Source: Pseudooceanicola sp.
GTDB taxonomy: Bacteria > Pseudomonadota > Alphaproteobacteria > Rhodobacterales > Rhodobacteraceae
DNA length: 64,000 bases
Assembly (NCBI GenBank): GCA_002709085.1
Contig: PAPR01000062.1
Location: 1-64,000 of the forward strand
Direction of reading: 5' to 3'
Positions 19,907 to 31,258 of the stretch are shown piece after piece (positions within the stretch are counted from its first letter, which is position 1; every line of letters begins with the position of its first letter). A program made the translations under genes and the position numbers. A model generated the notes under the pieces. That model saw only the letters and a program-made list of their open reading frames with translations, was not told the DNA's origin and did not search any database.

Positions 19907-21565
19907 ATGACCCTGGAGCGCCTGTACCTCTACGACACCACCCTGCGCGACGGGCAGCAGACGCAGGGCGTGCAGTTCTCGGCGCCGGAGAAGCATCAGA
20001 TTTGCGCAATGCTCGACACGCTCGGCGTGGATTACATCGAGGGCGGCTGGCCCGGGGCGAACCCGACCGACAGCGCGTTTTTTGACGAGGCGCCGCAGAC
20101 GCGGGCGCGGATGACGGCCTTTGGGATGACCAAACGCTCGGGGCGCTCGGCGGAAAATGACGACGTCTTGGCGGCGGTGATGAACGCGGGGACGCAGAGC
20201 GTATGCCTCGTCGGCAAGACGCATGATTTCCACGTGCGCACCGCGCTTGAGATCCCGCTGGAGGAGAACGTCGAGAACATTCGCGCCTCGGTCGCGCATC
20301 TGGTGGCGCAGGGGCGCGAGGCGTTGTTCGATGCGGAGCATTTCTTTGACGGATTTAAGGCCAATCCCACCTATGCGCTGGAGTGTCTGCGCGCGGCGCG
20401 TGACGCCGGGGCGCGCTGGATTGTGCTTTGCGATACCAACGGGGGCACGCTGCCGTCGGAGATTTCGCAGATCGTCCGGTCTGTCATTGACGCGGGTTTG
20501 CCGGGTGAGCGCCTTGGCATCCACACGCATAACGACACGGCCAATGCGGTGGCGGGCTCGCTGGCGGCGGTCGATGCCGGGGTGCGCCAGATACAGGGGA
20601 CGCTCAACGGGCTGGGGGAGCGGTGCGGCAATGCCAACCTGATCACCCTGATCGCGGTGCTGATGCTGAAGGAACCCTATCGCAGCCGCTACGAGACCGG
20701 GGTGAGCGAGGCGGCCTTGACCGGGCTGACCCAAGTGTCGCGCCAATTGGACGACATCCTCAATCGTGTGCCACTGCGGCAGGCAGCTTTTGTCGGCGCT
20801 TCGGCCTTTGCGCACAAGGCAGGATTGCATGCGAGCGCGATCCTCAAGGACCCGAGCACATACGAACATATTGACCCGGCTGTGGTCGGCAACGCCCGCG
20901 TTATCCCGATGTCGAACCAGGCGGGACAGTCAAACCTGCGTCGTCGTCTGGCCGATGCCGGGCTGGTGGTGGAGGCCGGGGATCCGGCGCTCGCACGTAT
21001 CCTCGACGAGGTGAAGGCCCGCGAAGATCGCGGCTATACCTACGATTCCGCGCAGGCATCCTTCGAGGTGCTGGCGCGGCAGGTTCTGGGCCGGATGCCG
21101 GAGTTTTTCGAGGTGGAGCGGTATCGCGTCTCGGTTGAGCGGCGTCGGAACAGATACGACCACACAATCACGCTTTCCGAGGCGGTTGTCGTGGTGAAGG
21201 TGGATGGGGAGAAGCGCCTTTCAGTGTCGGAAAGCCTTGACGAAAGCGGCCACGATCGCGGCCCCGTCAACGCGTTGGCAACCGCGCTGGCAAAGGACCT
21301 CGGGCAATATCAGGACGCGATTGATGACATGCACCTGGTTGATTTCAAGGTGCGAATTACCCAAGGCGGGACGGAAGCCGTAACTCGCGTCATCATAGAC
21401 AGTGAGGATCGCAGCGGACGGCGCTGGTCCACCGTGGGCGTGTCGCCCAACATCGTGGATGCCTCCTTTGAGGCGCTGCTGGATGCAATCAACTGGAAGT
21501 TGTTGCGCGAAACCAAGAGGGACACGCACAGGAGTGGCATGCAGGCGGAAGGCCAGACAGAATGA
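19907..21565 (+). CDS. cimA: Citramalate synthase
   Basis: LYDTTLRDGQQTQGVQFS, HTHNDTANAVAGSLAAVDAGVRQIQGTLNGLGERCGNANL, C-terminal regulatory domain. Confidence 0.95.
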   Translation: MTLERLYLYDTTLRDGQQTQGVQFSAPEKHQICAMLDTLGVDYIEGGWPGANPTDSAFFDEAPQTRARMTAFGMTKRSGRSAENDDVLAAVMNAGTQSVCLVGKTHDFHVRTALEIPLEENVENIRASVAHLVAQGREALFDAEHFFDGFKANPTYALECLRAARDAGARWIVLCDTNGGTLPSEISQIVRSVIDAGLPGERLGIHTHNDTANAVAGSLAAVDAGVRQIQGTLNGLGERCGNANLITLIAVLMLKEPYRSRYETGVSEAALTGLTQVSRQLDDILNRVPLRQAAFVGASAFAHKAGLHASAILKDPSTYEHIDPAVVGNARVIPMSNQAGQSNLRRRLADAGLVVEAGDPALARILDEVKAREDRGYTYDSAQASFEVLARQVLGRMPEFFEVERYRVSVERRRNRYDHTITLSEAVVVVKVDGEKRLSVSESLDESGHDRGPVNALATALAKDLGQYQDAIDDMHLVDFKVRITQGGTEAVTRVIIDSEDRSGRRWSTVGVSPNIVDASFEALLDAINWKLLRETKRDTHRSGMQAEGQTE

Positions 21566-22548
21566 TCGGTAAGATATTTGTCGGGCTGGCGCTGTTGGCA
21601 GGGATCCCCCTGGTGATCGCGCTGGGCCTCATTGTCAGTCAATGGCCACGCGGTGCGGTGGCGGATAGTCCGGGGGGCCTGGATTTCTCTGCGCAATTGG
21701 CAGGGGGAGCGGAGCCGTTGCCGGCGTCTTCTGTCACCATGTCGGACGCCACCCATGCGCGTGTTCGTCACCTTGGTGCGACCACCGCCGATGCGCCGCT
21801 GGTTGTCCTGGTGCATGGCTCTGGCTGGGATGGCGGGCAGTTCGATGCGCTCGCCTTTGGGTTGAGCCGCGTCGGCGATGTGCTGGTGCCCGACTTGCGG
21901 GGCCACGGGGCGACGCCGGACCGGCGTGGCGATGTCGATTACCTCGGGCAATTCGAAGATGATCTCGCCGATCTGATCGAGCAGTACAAACGCGAGGACA
22001 AACAGGATGTTATCCTGCTCGGCCATTCTTCTGGTGGAGGGTTGGTGATCCGGTTTGCCAACGGTCCTCACGGGTCGATGATGGATCGGGCGGTGCTGCT
22101 GGCGCCCTTTGTGCAGTATGACGCGCCGATGCAGCGTCCGGGTTCGGGGGGATGGGCGCGAGCGCTGACGCGGCGAATCGTCGGTCTGTCGATGCTGAAC
22201 AGCGTCGGGATTCACGCGCTGGATCATCTGACAGTGATCGAGTTCGCCATGCCCGAGACCGTTTTGCAGGGATCGGAAGGTCACCGCGCCACGACGGCCT
22301 ATAGCTGGCGTCTGAACCAGAGCTTTTCACCGCGTCGGGACTGGCGGGCCGAAGTCGCCGCGCTGCCGCCCTTTTTGCTGGTGGCGGGAACGCGGGACGA
22401 GGCTTTTGTGGCGGAGGCATACGAGCCCCATTTCTCGCCCCTGACGGAAGCGGGCGAATACCTTCTGGTGCCGGGTGTCGGGCACCTCGATATTGTCAAT
22501 TCGGCGCGTACATTGGCCGCCGTGACCGCGTTTATCCGCGATGAATGA
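21562..22548 (+). CDS. Alpha/beta hydrolase
   Basis: N-terminal TM segment; VLVHGSGWDGGQF, LLGHSSGGGLVI; ATGA overlap with cimA. Confidence 0.85.
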   Translation: MIGKIFVGLALLAGIPLVIALGLIVSQWPRGAVADSPGGLDFSAQLAGGAEPLPASSVTMSDATHARVRHLGATTADAPLVVLVHGSGWDGGQFDALAFGLSRVGDVLVPDLRGHGATPDRRGDVDYLGQFEDDLADLIEQYKREDKQDVILLGHSSGGGLVIRFANGPHGSMMDRAVLLAPFVQYDAPMQRPGSGGWARALTRRIVGLSMLNSVGIHALDHLTVIEFAMPETVLQGSEGHRATTAYSWRLNQSFSPRRDWRAEVAALPPFLLVAGTRDEAFVAEAYEPHFSPLTEAGEYLLVPGVGHLDIVNSARTLAAVTAFIRDE

Positions 22549-23329
22549 CGATCTGAACGCCTGCGCCGCGCTGGTCGAACGTGGGGATCCGGTGCGCTTC
22601 CGTGCGGCAATGGCGGCGCCGGTGGCGGCGCGGCGTGTTCTGTTTCCACTCTACGCCTTCAACCTGGAGGTCGCGCGCGCGCCCTGGGTCACGCAGGAGC
22701 CGTTGATCGCGCGGATGCGGTTGCAATGGTGGCGGGATGCGCTGGCCGAGATCGCCGAGGGCGGCGTGGTGCGGCGCCACGAGGTCGTGACGCCCCTGGC
22801 GCTGGCGATCCGGGCGGAGGATGTGCCCGCGCTCGACCGGCTGGTCGCCGCGCGCGACCGCGATGTGGAGCCCGCCGATTTCGCCAATGAGGCCGAGGTG
22901 CTGGATTATCTCGACGCGACCTCTACCGGATTGATCGCGGTGGCGGCGCATCGTCTGGGGGGGGATGCCTTGGGCGCGGCGGTCGGGGATGTTGCAGGTT
23001 CGGCGGGACGTGCTCTGGGCCTTGCGAATTGGCTGATGGCGGTCCCGGTCCTGGAGGCGGCCGGACGCAGGCCCTTGCCAGAGGGATCGGACACAGCAAT
23101 TGCCGGATTAGCGAGGGCCGGTACGGTCGCATGGCAAGAGGTGCGGCGGGCATGGCGCGGCGTTCCGAACGCTGCGAAGCCCGCGTTCTTTCCTATGGCG
23201 GGGGCCGGGATGATCCTGCGCCGTGCGCTGCGCGATCCGGGCCTTGTGCGCGCGGATGGCTTGGAGCCGGGGCAGTTGCAGGCGCGGCTACGCATGGCGG
23301 CGATGGCGGTGAGCGGGCGCCTTTGGTGA
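22541..23329 (+). CDS. Squalene/phytoene synthase family protein
   Basis: RRVLFPLYAFNLEVARAPWVTQEPLIARMRLQWWRDAL. Confidence 0.85.
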   Translation: MNDDLNACAALVERGDPVRFRAAMAAPVAARRVLFPLYAFNLEVARAPWVTQEPLIARMRLQWWRDALAEIAEGGVVRRHEVVTPLALAIRAEDVPALDRLVAARDRDVEPADFANEAEVLDYLDATSTGLIAVAAHRLGGDALGAAVGDVAGSAGRALGLANWLMAVPVLEAAGRRPLPEGSDTAIAGLARAGTVAWQEVRRAWRGVPNAAKPAFFPMAGAGMILRRALRDPGLVRADGLEPGQLQARLRMAAMAVSGRLW

Positions 23330-23375
23330 GGCGCGCGCGTCATCAGGCCCGCGCGACCGGGTCTGCGCGGCGCAT

Positions 23376-23398
23376 GGATATTTGCAAAACCAAAGTGG
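23376..23398 (+). repeat. Instance of dispersed intergenic motif
   Basis: GGATATTTGCAAAACCAAAGTGG, 46 bp after stop codon. Confidence 0.4.
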
Positions 23399-23427
23399 TC
23401 AGGTTTTGGCTAGCGGGTGCGGATGGC

Positions 23428-24651
23428 TTAGGCCGCCTGCGTCTTGGGCCGGGTCAGTAGCCATATGAGAGAGCCCCCGGCCAACACGAGGAAGGGGACC
23501 ATAGCGAGGTTCACCGCCGCCCAGCCCGCCTGTGGCGTGCCGCCCGAGCAATTCATCAGCCCGCCCGAGGACAGAGAGGCCACCGTCACGCCGCCAAAGA
23601 CGATCAGGTCGTTCAGCCCCTGCATCCGGCCCCGTTCATGCGGCGCATGCGCCCCGGCAAGCATTGATGTGGCGCCGATAAAGCCAAAGTTCCACCCGAC
23701 GCCCAGAAGCACCAGAGCGATGAAGAAGTTCGCCAGATCAACCCCTTGCAGCGCCACTGCGCCCGCCCCGGCGAGGATGACCAACCCGGCGGCCATGATC
23801 TTTTCCACACCGAAGCGGGCGATCAGATGACCGGTGAAAAAGCTGGGGATATACATCGCCAGAACGTGGAAAGACACGACATCGGCGGCATTCGACTTGT
23901 CAAAGCCGCAGCCCACCACCGCAAGCGGGGTCGAGGTCATGACCAGGTTCATCAACGCGTAAGAGACCATGGCGCAGATCACCGCCACCGCGATGCGCGG
24001 CGTCTTTAGCAGCTCCATCCGCGAGCGGCCTCGCGGTGCGTCCTGCGAGGGCACCGGGGGCTTGGGAATGTCGATCATGATGAACAGCATCGAGCCGATG
24101 ACGTTGACCGCAATCACCGCGAGATAGGTGCCGAGGAAGGGCACCACCATGGCGTCCGCCGTCACCTTGACCAGCTGCGGCCCGATCAGCGCCGAGAGGA
24201 GGCCGCCTGCCATGACATAAGAGATCGCCTTGGGACGAAAGGTGTCCGATGCCGTGTCGGCGGCGGCAAAGCGGTAGAACCCTTGCGCCGACATGTAGAT
24301 CCCGGTGCAGAACGAGCCGAGCAGGAAAATCGGGAAGGAGGCGAGGTAGAGCCCGATCGCCCCGATGATCCCGCCGAGTGCGCCACCGCAGGCCCCGACA
24401 AAGAACCCGGTGCGGCGACCGTATCGCTGCATGATCCAGGAGAGCGGCGTGGCCGACGACATGGAGCCGAGCACGATGAGCGATATCGGCAGCGTGGCAA
24501 AACAGGGGTTGGCTGCCAACGACTGGCCCGCCAATCCGCCGATGGTGAAGATCATCGGCATTTGTGCGCCGAGGAACGCCTGCGCCATCACCAGCACCAT
24601 GACATTACGTCTTGCGCGGCGGTCGTCCGGGAGGTGGTCGGTACTGCTCAT
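23428..24651 (-). CDS. MFS transporter
   Basis: About 12 hydrophobic segments; WIMQRYGRRTGFFVGA loop motif. Confidence 0.88.
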   Translation of the reverse strand: MSSTDHLPDDRRARRNVMVLVMAQAFLGAQMPMIFTIGGLAGQSLAANPCFATLPISLIVLGSMSSATPLSWIMQRYGRRTGFFVGACGGALGGIIGAIGLYLASFPIFLLGSFCTGIYMSAQGFYRFAAADTASDTFRPKAISYVMAGGLLSALIGPQLVKVTADAMVVPFLGTYLAVIAVNVIGSMLFIMIDIPKPPVPSQDAPRGRSRMELLKTPRIAVAVICAMVSYALMNLVMTSTPLAVVGCGFDKSNAADVVSFHVLAMYIPSFFTGHLIARFGVEKIMAAGLVILAGAGAVALQGVDLANFFIALVLLGVGWNFGFIGATSMLAGAHAPHERGRMQGLNDLIVFGGVTVASLSSGGLMNCSGGTPQAGWAAVNLAMVPFLVLAGGSLIWLLTRPKTQAA

Positions 24652-24710
24652 CGCAAAGGCGTAGCGCGCGGCGAGGGGGTGCGCAAGTCCGCGCGAGCGT
24701 GTGGTGAGCC

Positions 24711-26003
24711 TCAGCCCCGGTCGATGATATGCGCGAAGGAGCCGCAGATTTGTCCCTCGCGAATGCCCATCGGAGGAAGCGCGGCACCGGTCGCGTCGGT
24801 GGCTTCGAAAAGCGGCGCGCCCCCCTTGTGCAGGGTTGTGGCGTAGTGGAATTCATGCGCCCGGTGCCTGCCCGGAAAGGGACCGGTGGTGGCCGTGAGG
24901 GTTCGGTAGCCAAGGTGCAGGCGCTGCGTCTTGAACGAGGTCGCCAGCGGCAGCAGACCGGCCATTTGATGCGGCGTATTGTCGCTATCGAACAGCACAT
25001 CACCCAGGACCATGTAGCCGCCGCATTCGCCGTAGATGGGCCTGTGATCTCCATGTCGCCGCAGGGTAGCGAGGAAGGTCGCCGCGCGCGCGATCCGCCC
25101 TGCATGCAGTTCCGGATAGCCGCCCGGCAGGAAGACGAAATCCGCCTGAGGCACGGCGTGATCCGCAAGCGGTGAGAAGAAGCGCAGCTCTGCGCCCGCC
25201 GCGCGCCAATCGTTCAACATATGCGGATAGGTGAAGGCAAAGGCCTCATCCCGCGCGATGGCGATGGTCTGGGCCGGCGGGTTCAATCGTGCGGATGGGT
25301 CGAGGTCAGGGACGTCGGGCAGGGGGGTGGAAAGGCTCAGCAGCGCTTCGAGGTCGGTCGCCTCGTCCCCCGCGCCCCCCGCCGCAAGCGCATCGGCGGC
25401 GCGGTCGAGAAAGGCAGCGAGATCGGGGTTCTCCCCCGCCTGCACCAGCCCGAGGTGGCGAGAGGGCAGTGCCAGATCCGCGCGTCTCGGCAGTGCTGCC
25501 AGCACCGGGAGGCCCAGCGGGGCAAGGGCCGCGCGCAGCATTCCCGCATGGCGCGCCGAGCCGACATTGTTCAGGATCACCCCGGCGACCCGGACCGCGG
25601 GATCATGTGCTGCAAAGCCCGCCACGAGCGGGGCCACCGATTGCGCCATGCGCGCCGCGTCGACGACCAGCACCACCGGCAAGGCCATCAGCCGCGCCAG
25701 ATCGGCCACCGCGCCGCGGCCCTCGGGCGGTGCGCCGTCAAACAGGCCCATGGCCCCTTCGATGATCAACAGTTCAGGCCCGGCGGCGAGCGAAATCAGA
25801 CGTTCGGGTGACATCGCCCAGGCGTCAAGGTTGACGCAGGACGCACCGCAAGCGGCCTCGTGAAAGCGCGGATCGATGTAGTCAGGACCGGATTTCGCGC
25901 CCCGCACGTCGAGGCCGAGACGGCTCAGCAGGCGCAACAGGGCCAGCGTTACGGTGGTCTTGCCCGCGCCCGAGGACGGCGCGGCGAGGATCAGCCCCGG
26001 CAT
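24711..26003 (-). CDS. cobB: Cobyrinate/hydrogenobyrinate a,c-diamide synthase
   Basis: PGLILAAPSSGAGKTTVTLALLRLL; GPDYIDPRFHEAACG; C-terminal GATase YGECGGYMVLG. Confidence 0.94.
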   Translation of the reverse strand: MPGLILAAPSSGAGKTTVTLALLRLLSRLGLDVRGAKSGPDYIDPRFHEAACGASCVNLDAWAMSPERLISLAAGPELLIIEGAMGLFDGAPPEGRGAVADLARLMALPVVLVVDAARMAQSVAPLVAGFAAHDPAVRVAGVILNNVGSARHAGMLRAALAPLGLPVLAALPRRADLALPSRHLGLVQAGENPDLAAFLDRAADALAAGGAGDEATDLEALLSLSTPLPDVPDLDPSARLNPPAQTIAIARDEAFAFTYPHMLNDWRAAGAELRFFSPLADHAVPQADFVFLPGGYPELHAGRIARAATFLATLRRHGDHRPIYGECGGYMVLGDVLFDSDNTPHQMAGLLPLATSFKTQRLHLGYRTLTATTGPFPGRHRAHEFHYATTLHKGGAPLFEATDATGAALPPMGIREGQICGSFAHIIDRG

Positions 26004-26007
26004 CCGC

Positions 26008-26868
<861 letters not shown>

Positions 26869-26918
26869 CTTCTCTATATGGCCCGACGAGGGGGGCCTGA
26901 AAAGGTCCCGACAGATGA

Positions 26919-26977
26919 TTTCACTTGGGTTTTTAAAATATCCCGGGGGAGGCCGCAGGCCGGGGGCAGCGCCCCCT
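26919..26977 (-). repeat. Composite intergenic element downstream of truA
   Basis: Minus strand AGGGGGCGCTGCCCCCGGCCTGCGGCCTCCCCCGGGATATTTTAAAAACCCAAGTGAA: GC hairpin plus GATATTT..AAGTGAA. Confidence 0.6.
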
Positions 26978-27024
26978 GCGACACCCGGGCGGGTTTATCG
27001 GCAAGGATCGCCAGCAACAGCGCT

Positions 27025-27795
27025 TTACGCGGCGAAGGGGTCATCCGGATAGCCCACCCCGACGAGGTACAGGCCCTGCGGCGGGCAGACCGGACCGCAG
27101 GCGGCGCGGTCGCGCGCCTCCAGCACTTCGCCCACCCGCTCGGGCGGCCAATGACCCGACCCGACGCGTTCAAGCGTTCCGACAAACGATCGCACCTGAT
27201 TGTGCAGGAACGAACGGGCGCGGAAATGCAGCCGGATCTCGGGACCGGAGAGCGTCTCATGCGGCTCGATCCGGATCTCGTCCAGCGTCTTGACCGGGCT
27301 CTTGGCCTGACAAGTCGACGAGCGGAAGGTGGTGAAATCGTGATGCCCGACCAGATGCGCGGCGCCGGCGCGCATTGCCGCGATGTCCAGCGGATGCGAG
27401 ACCTGCCAGACCAGCCCCGCGTCATGGGTGGCCGGAGCGCGGCGGGTCAGCAGGCGAAAGAGGTAGCGCCGCTCAACCGCCGAAAACCGTGCGTGCCATT
27501 CGGGGTCGACCTCGGCGCAGGCGCGGATCGCCACGCCCGAGCGTTTGAGGTGGTAGTTCAGCGCCTCGGACAGGCGGAAGGGGTCCCAGCTCTTGCCCAG
27601 ATCGCAATGCGCGACCTGCGCGGTGGCATGGACCCCGGCGTCCGTGCGACCGGCGGCGGCGATGGTGTGCGGCCCCGGCTCCAACCGTGCCAGCGCCTGT
27701 TCGATCGCGCCTTGAACCGAGGGCTGATCGGCCTGACGCTGCCACCCGGCAAAGGGCGCGCCGTGATATTCGACCTGAAGGGCATAACGGGGCAT
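27025..27795 (-). CDS. truA: tRNA pseudouridine(38-40) synthase
   Basis: [43 protein letters not shown]. Confidence 0.96.
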   Translation of the reverse strand: MPRYALQVEYHGAPFAGWQRQADQPSVQGAIEQALARLEPGPHTIAAAGRTDAGVHATAQVAHCDLGKSWDPFRLSEALNYHLKRSGVAIRACAEVDPEWHARFSAVERRYLFRLLTRRAPATHDAGLVWQVSHPLDIAAMRAGAAHLVGHHDFTTFRSSTCQAKSPVKTLDEIRIEPHETLSGPEIRLHFRARSFLHNQVRSFVGTLERVGSGHWPPERVGEVLEARDRAACGPVCPPQGLYLVGVGYPDDPFAA

Positions 27796-28161
27796 GGCGG
27801 GGATTTATCGCGGGCAGGCAGGCGGGTCCAGTGCCGGGTTTCAGCCGGTGCCCGGACCACTGCCTGACCTTGCGCGTTTGGGCGTTCGCGTCAGCAAAAG
27901 GCGCTTGCGAGGACGATCAATGGCGGTGCCGTCGCGTTGCACCTCGGAGAGTCGCCGTGCAGAAGCCACCAGCACATCCGCCGGGATGGTGGTCACAGCG
28001 ACAGGCATTGAGAGGCATCGACGCATGCACGATCCATCCCCCAAGGGGGGTGGCAGGCAGGCCGGGACGGCCCTATCTTCTGCCCAGTGGCATTACAGAA
28101 CCATTTGAGGGCGCGGCCATTCTTGGGGCGATATGAAGACAGGGCGGGGTTTGGAACTTTG

Positions 28162-29586
28162 GTGATTGGCAGGTTGGCCGAGGGCGTCGCCCGGCAGGTG
28201 GAATCGGTGGGCGATACGGTCTCGGGCGCGTTCTTTGAGCCGGTCATCCGGCTCGGCGTGACCGGGCTGGCGCGGTCGGGCAAGACGGTGTTCATCACCT
28301 CGCTGGTTGCAAACCTCCTGGACCGGGCGCGCATGCCGGGCCTCGTCGCGCAGGCGGACGGGCGGATCACCACCGCCTTTCTCCAGCCCCAGCCCGACGA
28401 CACCGTGCCCCGGTTCGAGTACGAGAGTCACCTCGCCGCGCTGACCTCGGCCAGCCCGCATTGGCCCGAAAGCACCCGCGCGGTGAGCGAGCTGCGCCTG
28501 TCGTTCAAGGTGCGTCCCGGCGGGCTTCTCGGCGGGCTTCAGGGACCGCGCGTCGTGCATCTCGACATCGTGGATTATCCCGGTGAATGGCTGCTCGACC
28601 TCGGGTTGATGGATCGCACCTACGCCGAATGGTCGCGCGAGATGCTGGAGCGGATCGCGCCGCGCGATGAGGCGGCGGGCTTTCTCGGTGTGATCGAGGG
28701 GTTTCGCGACAAGGGGACGTGGGAGGAAACCGACGCACAGACACTGGCGCGCGCCTATACCGGCTATCTGGAGGGCGCGCGGCTGGCGGGTTATTCCGAC
28801 CTGACGCCGGGACGTTTCCTGTTGCCCGGAGAGATGGCCGGCTCGCCCGCTTTGACCTTTGCGCCCCTCCGCCCCGAGGATCGCCCCGCCCGGCGCGGTC
28901 TCTGGCGCGAGATGGAGCGGCGCTATGACGCTTATAAATCGCAGGTGGCCAAGCCCTTCTTTCGCGATCACTTTGCCCGGATCGACCGGCAGGTGGTGCT
29001 GGTCGACACGCTCGGCGCGATCCACAAGGGGCCGCGCGCGATGGAGGATTTGCGCCAGACGCTTGGCGATATCCTCGGGGCGTTCCGACCGGGGCGAAAC
29101 CGCTTTCTCAGCCGGCTCCTGATGGGGCAGCGGGTGGAAAAAATCCTCTTTGCCGCGACCAAGGCGGATCATCTGCACCATTCCCAGCACAGCGCGCTGA
29201 CCGGGATCATGCAGGCGATGGTGCGCGACGCCGTCGATAGGGCGAAGTTCGCCGGGGCGCAGACGCAGGCGATGTCGATCGCCTCGATCCGCGCGACGGT
29301 CGAAGAGACGCTGCAACATGAGGGCGGGCCGCTCGATTGTGTGCGCGGCACGCTTTTGACACCCGAAGGTACGCGCGGACGGATGGCGGCGATGTATCCC
29401 GGCGAATTGCCCGAAGACCCGGCCCGCCTGCTGAATCCGGCCCGTGCCGGGCAGGACCGATGGCTGGACGGTGAATACGGTGTGATGAGCTTTGCGCCCG
29501 CCGTGCTGCGTCTGAAACCGGGCGAGGGGCCGCCGCATATCCGGCTGGACCGCGCGGCGCAGTTCCTGCTGGGGGATCGCCTGTGA
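28162..29586 (+). CDS. YcjX family P-loop GTPase-like protein
   Basis: RLGVTGLARSGKTVFITSLVANLL Walker A; HLDIVDYPGEWLLDL; start (GTG 28162 or ATG 28087) uncertain. Confidence 0.92.
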   Translation: MIGRLAEGVARQVESVGDTVSGAFFEPVIRLGVTGLARSGKTVFITSLVANLLDRARMPGLVAQADGRITTAFLQPQPDDTVPRFEYESHLAALTSASPHWPESTRAVSELRLSFKVRPGGLLGGLQGPRVVHLDIVDYPGEWLLDLGLMDRTYAEWSREMLERIAPRDEAAGFLGVIEGFRDKGTWEETDAQTLARAYTGYLEGARLAGYSDLTPGRFLLPGEMAGSPALTFAPLRPEDRPARRGLWREMERRYDAYKSQVAKPFFRDHFARIDRQVVLVDTLGAIHKGPRAMEDLRQTLGDILGAFRPGRNRFLSRLLMGQRVEKILFAATKADHLHHSQHSALTGIMQAMVRDAVDRAKFAGAQTQAMSIASIRATVEETLQHEGGPLDCVRGTLLTPEGTRGRMAAMYPGELPEDPARLLNPARAGQDRWLDGEYGVMSFAPAVLRLKPGEGPPHIRLDRAAQFLLGDRL

Positions 29587-30074
29587 GCGCCGCGCCGGAG
29601 CCAGCGCCAAAGTCGGCGCGTCAGGGCGATCTGGCGATCCGCAAGGCGCAGCCGCTGGATGCGGGCGTGGTCGGCGCGATCCTGAACCAGGCCTCCCGCG
29701 AGCACGCCTGGAAACCGCGCCTGCACAGCGAGGCCGAGGATATCTCCCACGCGGGGCTCTTGATCGACAACGATCTTGTCTGGCTGGCCGAGGACAACGC
29801 GGTGCGCGGTTTCCTAGCGCGTGAGGGCGGCTATGTGCATGCGCTTTACGTCGCGCGCGGCGCACGCGGACGCGGCATCGGGGCGCGGTTGATCCGGGCC
29901 GCGCAGGCGGTGGCCCCGAGGCTGGAGCTATATACCTTTGTGGCCAACACCGGCGCGCGCCGGTTCTACCAGCGCCACGGCTTTGTCGAGATCGACCGCT
30001 CGGACGGGGCGCGCAACGACGAGAATTTGCCCGACATCTATTTTGTCTGGGATGCGGAGGTGGCCCATGGCTGA
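29583..30074 (+). CDS. GNAT family N-acetyltransferase
   Basis: VHALYVARGARGRGIGARLIRAAQA; NTGARRFYQRHGF. Confidence 0.92.
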   Translation: MSAAPEPAPKSARQGDLAIRKAQPLDAGVVGAILNQASREHAWKPRLHSEAEDISHAGLLIDNDLVWLAEDNAVRGFLAREGGYVHALYVARGARGRGIGARLIRAAQAVAPRLELYTFVANTGARRFYQRHGFVEIDRSDGARNDENLPDIYFVWDAEVAHG

Positions 30075-31092
30075 CGAGACACGACGCGGTCCGGTGATGA
30101 TCGAGATGGAGAGCGACGGCCCCGGCCCGGCCGAGGCACCCCCGGTCCCCGATCTGCCCGGCGCAATCGAGGCGCCGAGCGGGCGGGCGATGCAACTGGC
30201 CGCGACGCTGGCGGCGCGGCGTCCGTCGCGCTTGGCGCGCTGGTTCTGGGGGTTGCTGGCGGCGCTGCTCTCGGTCGCCGTCACGGCGGCGGCGTGGAAT
30301 TTCGTCGTTTCGCTGGTGGCCAGCACCCCATGGCTCGGCTGGGCGGTGGCCGCGTTGTTCGTCGCCTTCGGGTTGGTCGTTCTGGCCATCGTCGTCAAGG
30401 AAATCGCCGCCTTTTCTCGCCTGTCGCGGATGGATGAATTGCACGCGCTGGCCGAAGTGGCGCTGGTGGAGGGCGATCTCTCAGAGGCGCGGGCCTACGC
30501 CGACCGTCTGGACGCGATGTATCGCCCGCGGGCAGAGATGCGCTGGCATCACGAACGGTTTGCCGAGCGCCGCGAAGAGCAATTCGACGCCGCCGCCCTG
30601 ATGGAACTGGCCGAGGCCGAGTTGATCGCGCCGCTTGACGCCGCCGCCCTGCGCGAGGTCGAGGCGGCGGCGCGTCAGGTGGCCGCCGTCACCGCGCTGG
30701 TGCCGCTGGCCTTTGCCGATGTGCTGGCGGCGATGACCAGCAATATTCGCATGATCCGGCGCATAGCGGAGGTCTACGGCGGGCGGTCCGGCACGCTCGG
30801 CTCTCTCCGGCTGACGCGGGCGGTGATGACGCATCTGGTAGCCACCGGCGCGGTGGCGGTCGGCGATGACATGGTCGGCTCTATGCTCGGGGGGAATGTG
30901 TTGGCAAAGCTATCTCGCCGCTTTGGCGAGGGGGTCGTCAACGGCGCGCTGACCGCACGGGTCGGAATCGCGGCGATGGAGGTCTGCCGCCCGATGCCCT
31001 TTGGCGCTGGCCGGCGACCGCGTGTCACGAGCGTGCTGCGGCGCGCGCTGACCGGATTGTTCGGGGATAAAGGCGAAGTTGACGCCGGCTGA
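30067..31092 (+). CDS. YcjF family (TIGR01620/DUF697) inner membrane protein
   Basis: Two TM helices after a Pro-rich N-terminus; follows ycjX; RPMPFGAGRRPRVTSVLRRALTGLF. Confidence 0.88.
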   Translation: MADETRRGPVMIEMESDGPGPAEAPPVPDLPGAIEAPSGRAMQLAATLAARRPSRLARWFWGLLAALLSVAVTAAAWNFVVSLVASTPWLGWAVAALFVAFGLVVLAIVVKEIAAFSRLSRMDELHALAEVALVEGDLSEARAYADRLDAMYRPRAEMRWHHERFAERREEQFDAAALMELAEAELIAPLDAAALREVEAAARQVAAVTALVPLAFADVLAAMTSNIRMIRRIAEVYGGRSGTLGSLRLTRAVMTHLVATGAVAVGDDMVGSMLGGNVLAKLSRRFGEGVVNGALTARVGIAAMEVCRPMPFGAGRRPRVTSVLRRALTGLFGDKGEVDAG

Positions 31093-31119
31093 GGCGGGGC
31101 AAAACCTTCGCGCGTATTC

Positions 31120-31140
31120 AGATATTTTCACCAAGCAGGA
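31120..31140 (+). repeat. Instance of dispersed intergenic motif
   Basis: AGATATTTTCACCAAGCAGGA, 27 bp after stop codon. Confidence 0.4.
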
Positions 31141-31171
31141 CGGGCAGGGACCGCGCAACGTGTTTCGCGGC

Positions 31172-31200
31172 TTTACCCTGTGGCGGGCTGGACCTATAAG
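31172..31200 (+). promoter_or_regulatory. Candidate promoter for ileS leader
   Basis: TTTACC-N17-TATAAG. Confidence 0.5.
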
Positions 31201-31210
31201 GCGGGCCAAG

Positions 31211-31258
31211 ATGGGATGCTTTGCGATCATCATTCGAATTATCAGCCCGGCGCTCTGA
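31211..31258 (+). CDS. Candidate Ile-rich leader peptide MGCFAIIIRIISPAL upstream of ileS
   Basis: ATG GGA TGC TTT GCG ATC ATC ATT CGA ATT ATC AGC CCG GCG CTC TGA; five Ile codons in six; stop 84 bp before ileS. Confidence 0.6.
   Translation: MGCFAIIIRIISPAL

Noticed and set aside
28031-28051. CCCCC-aa-GGGGG hairpin between truA and ycjX
   Set aside because: Loop too short and no U-tract; probably incidental in GC-rich intergenic DNA.
28093-30444. 783-aa minus-strand ORF opposite ycjX-GNAT-ycjF
   Set aside because: Crosses three coherent plus-strand genes; shadow ORF.
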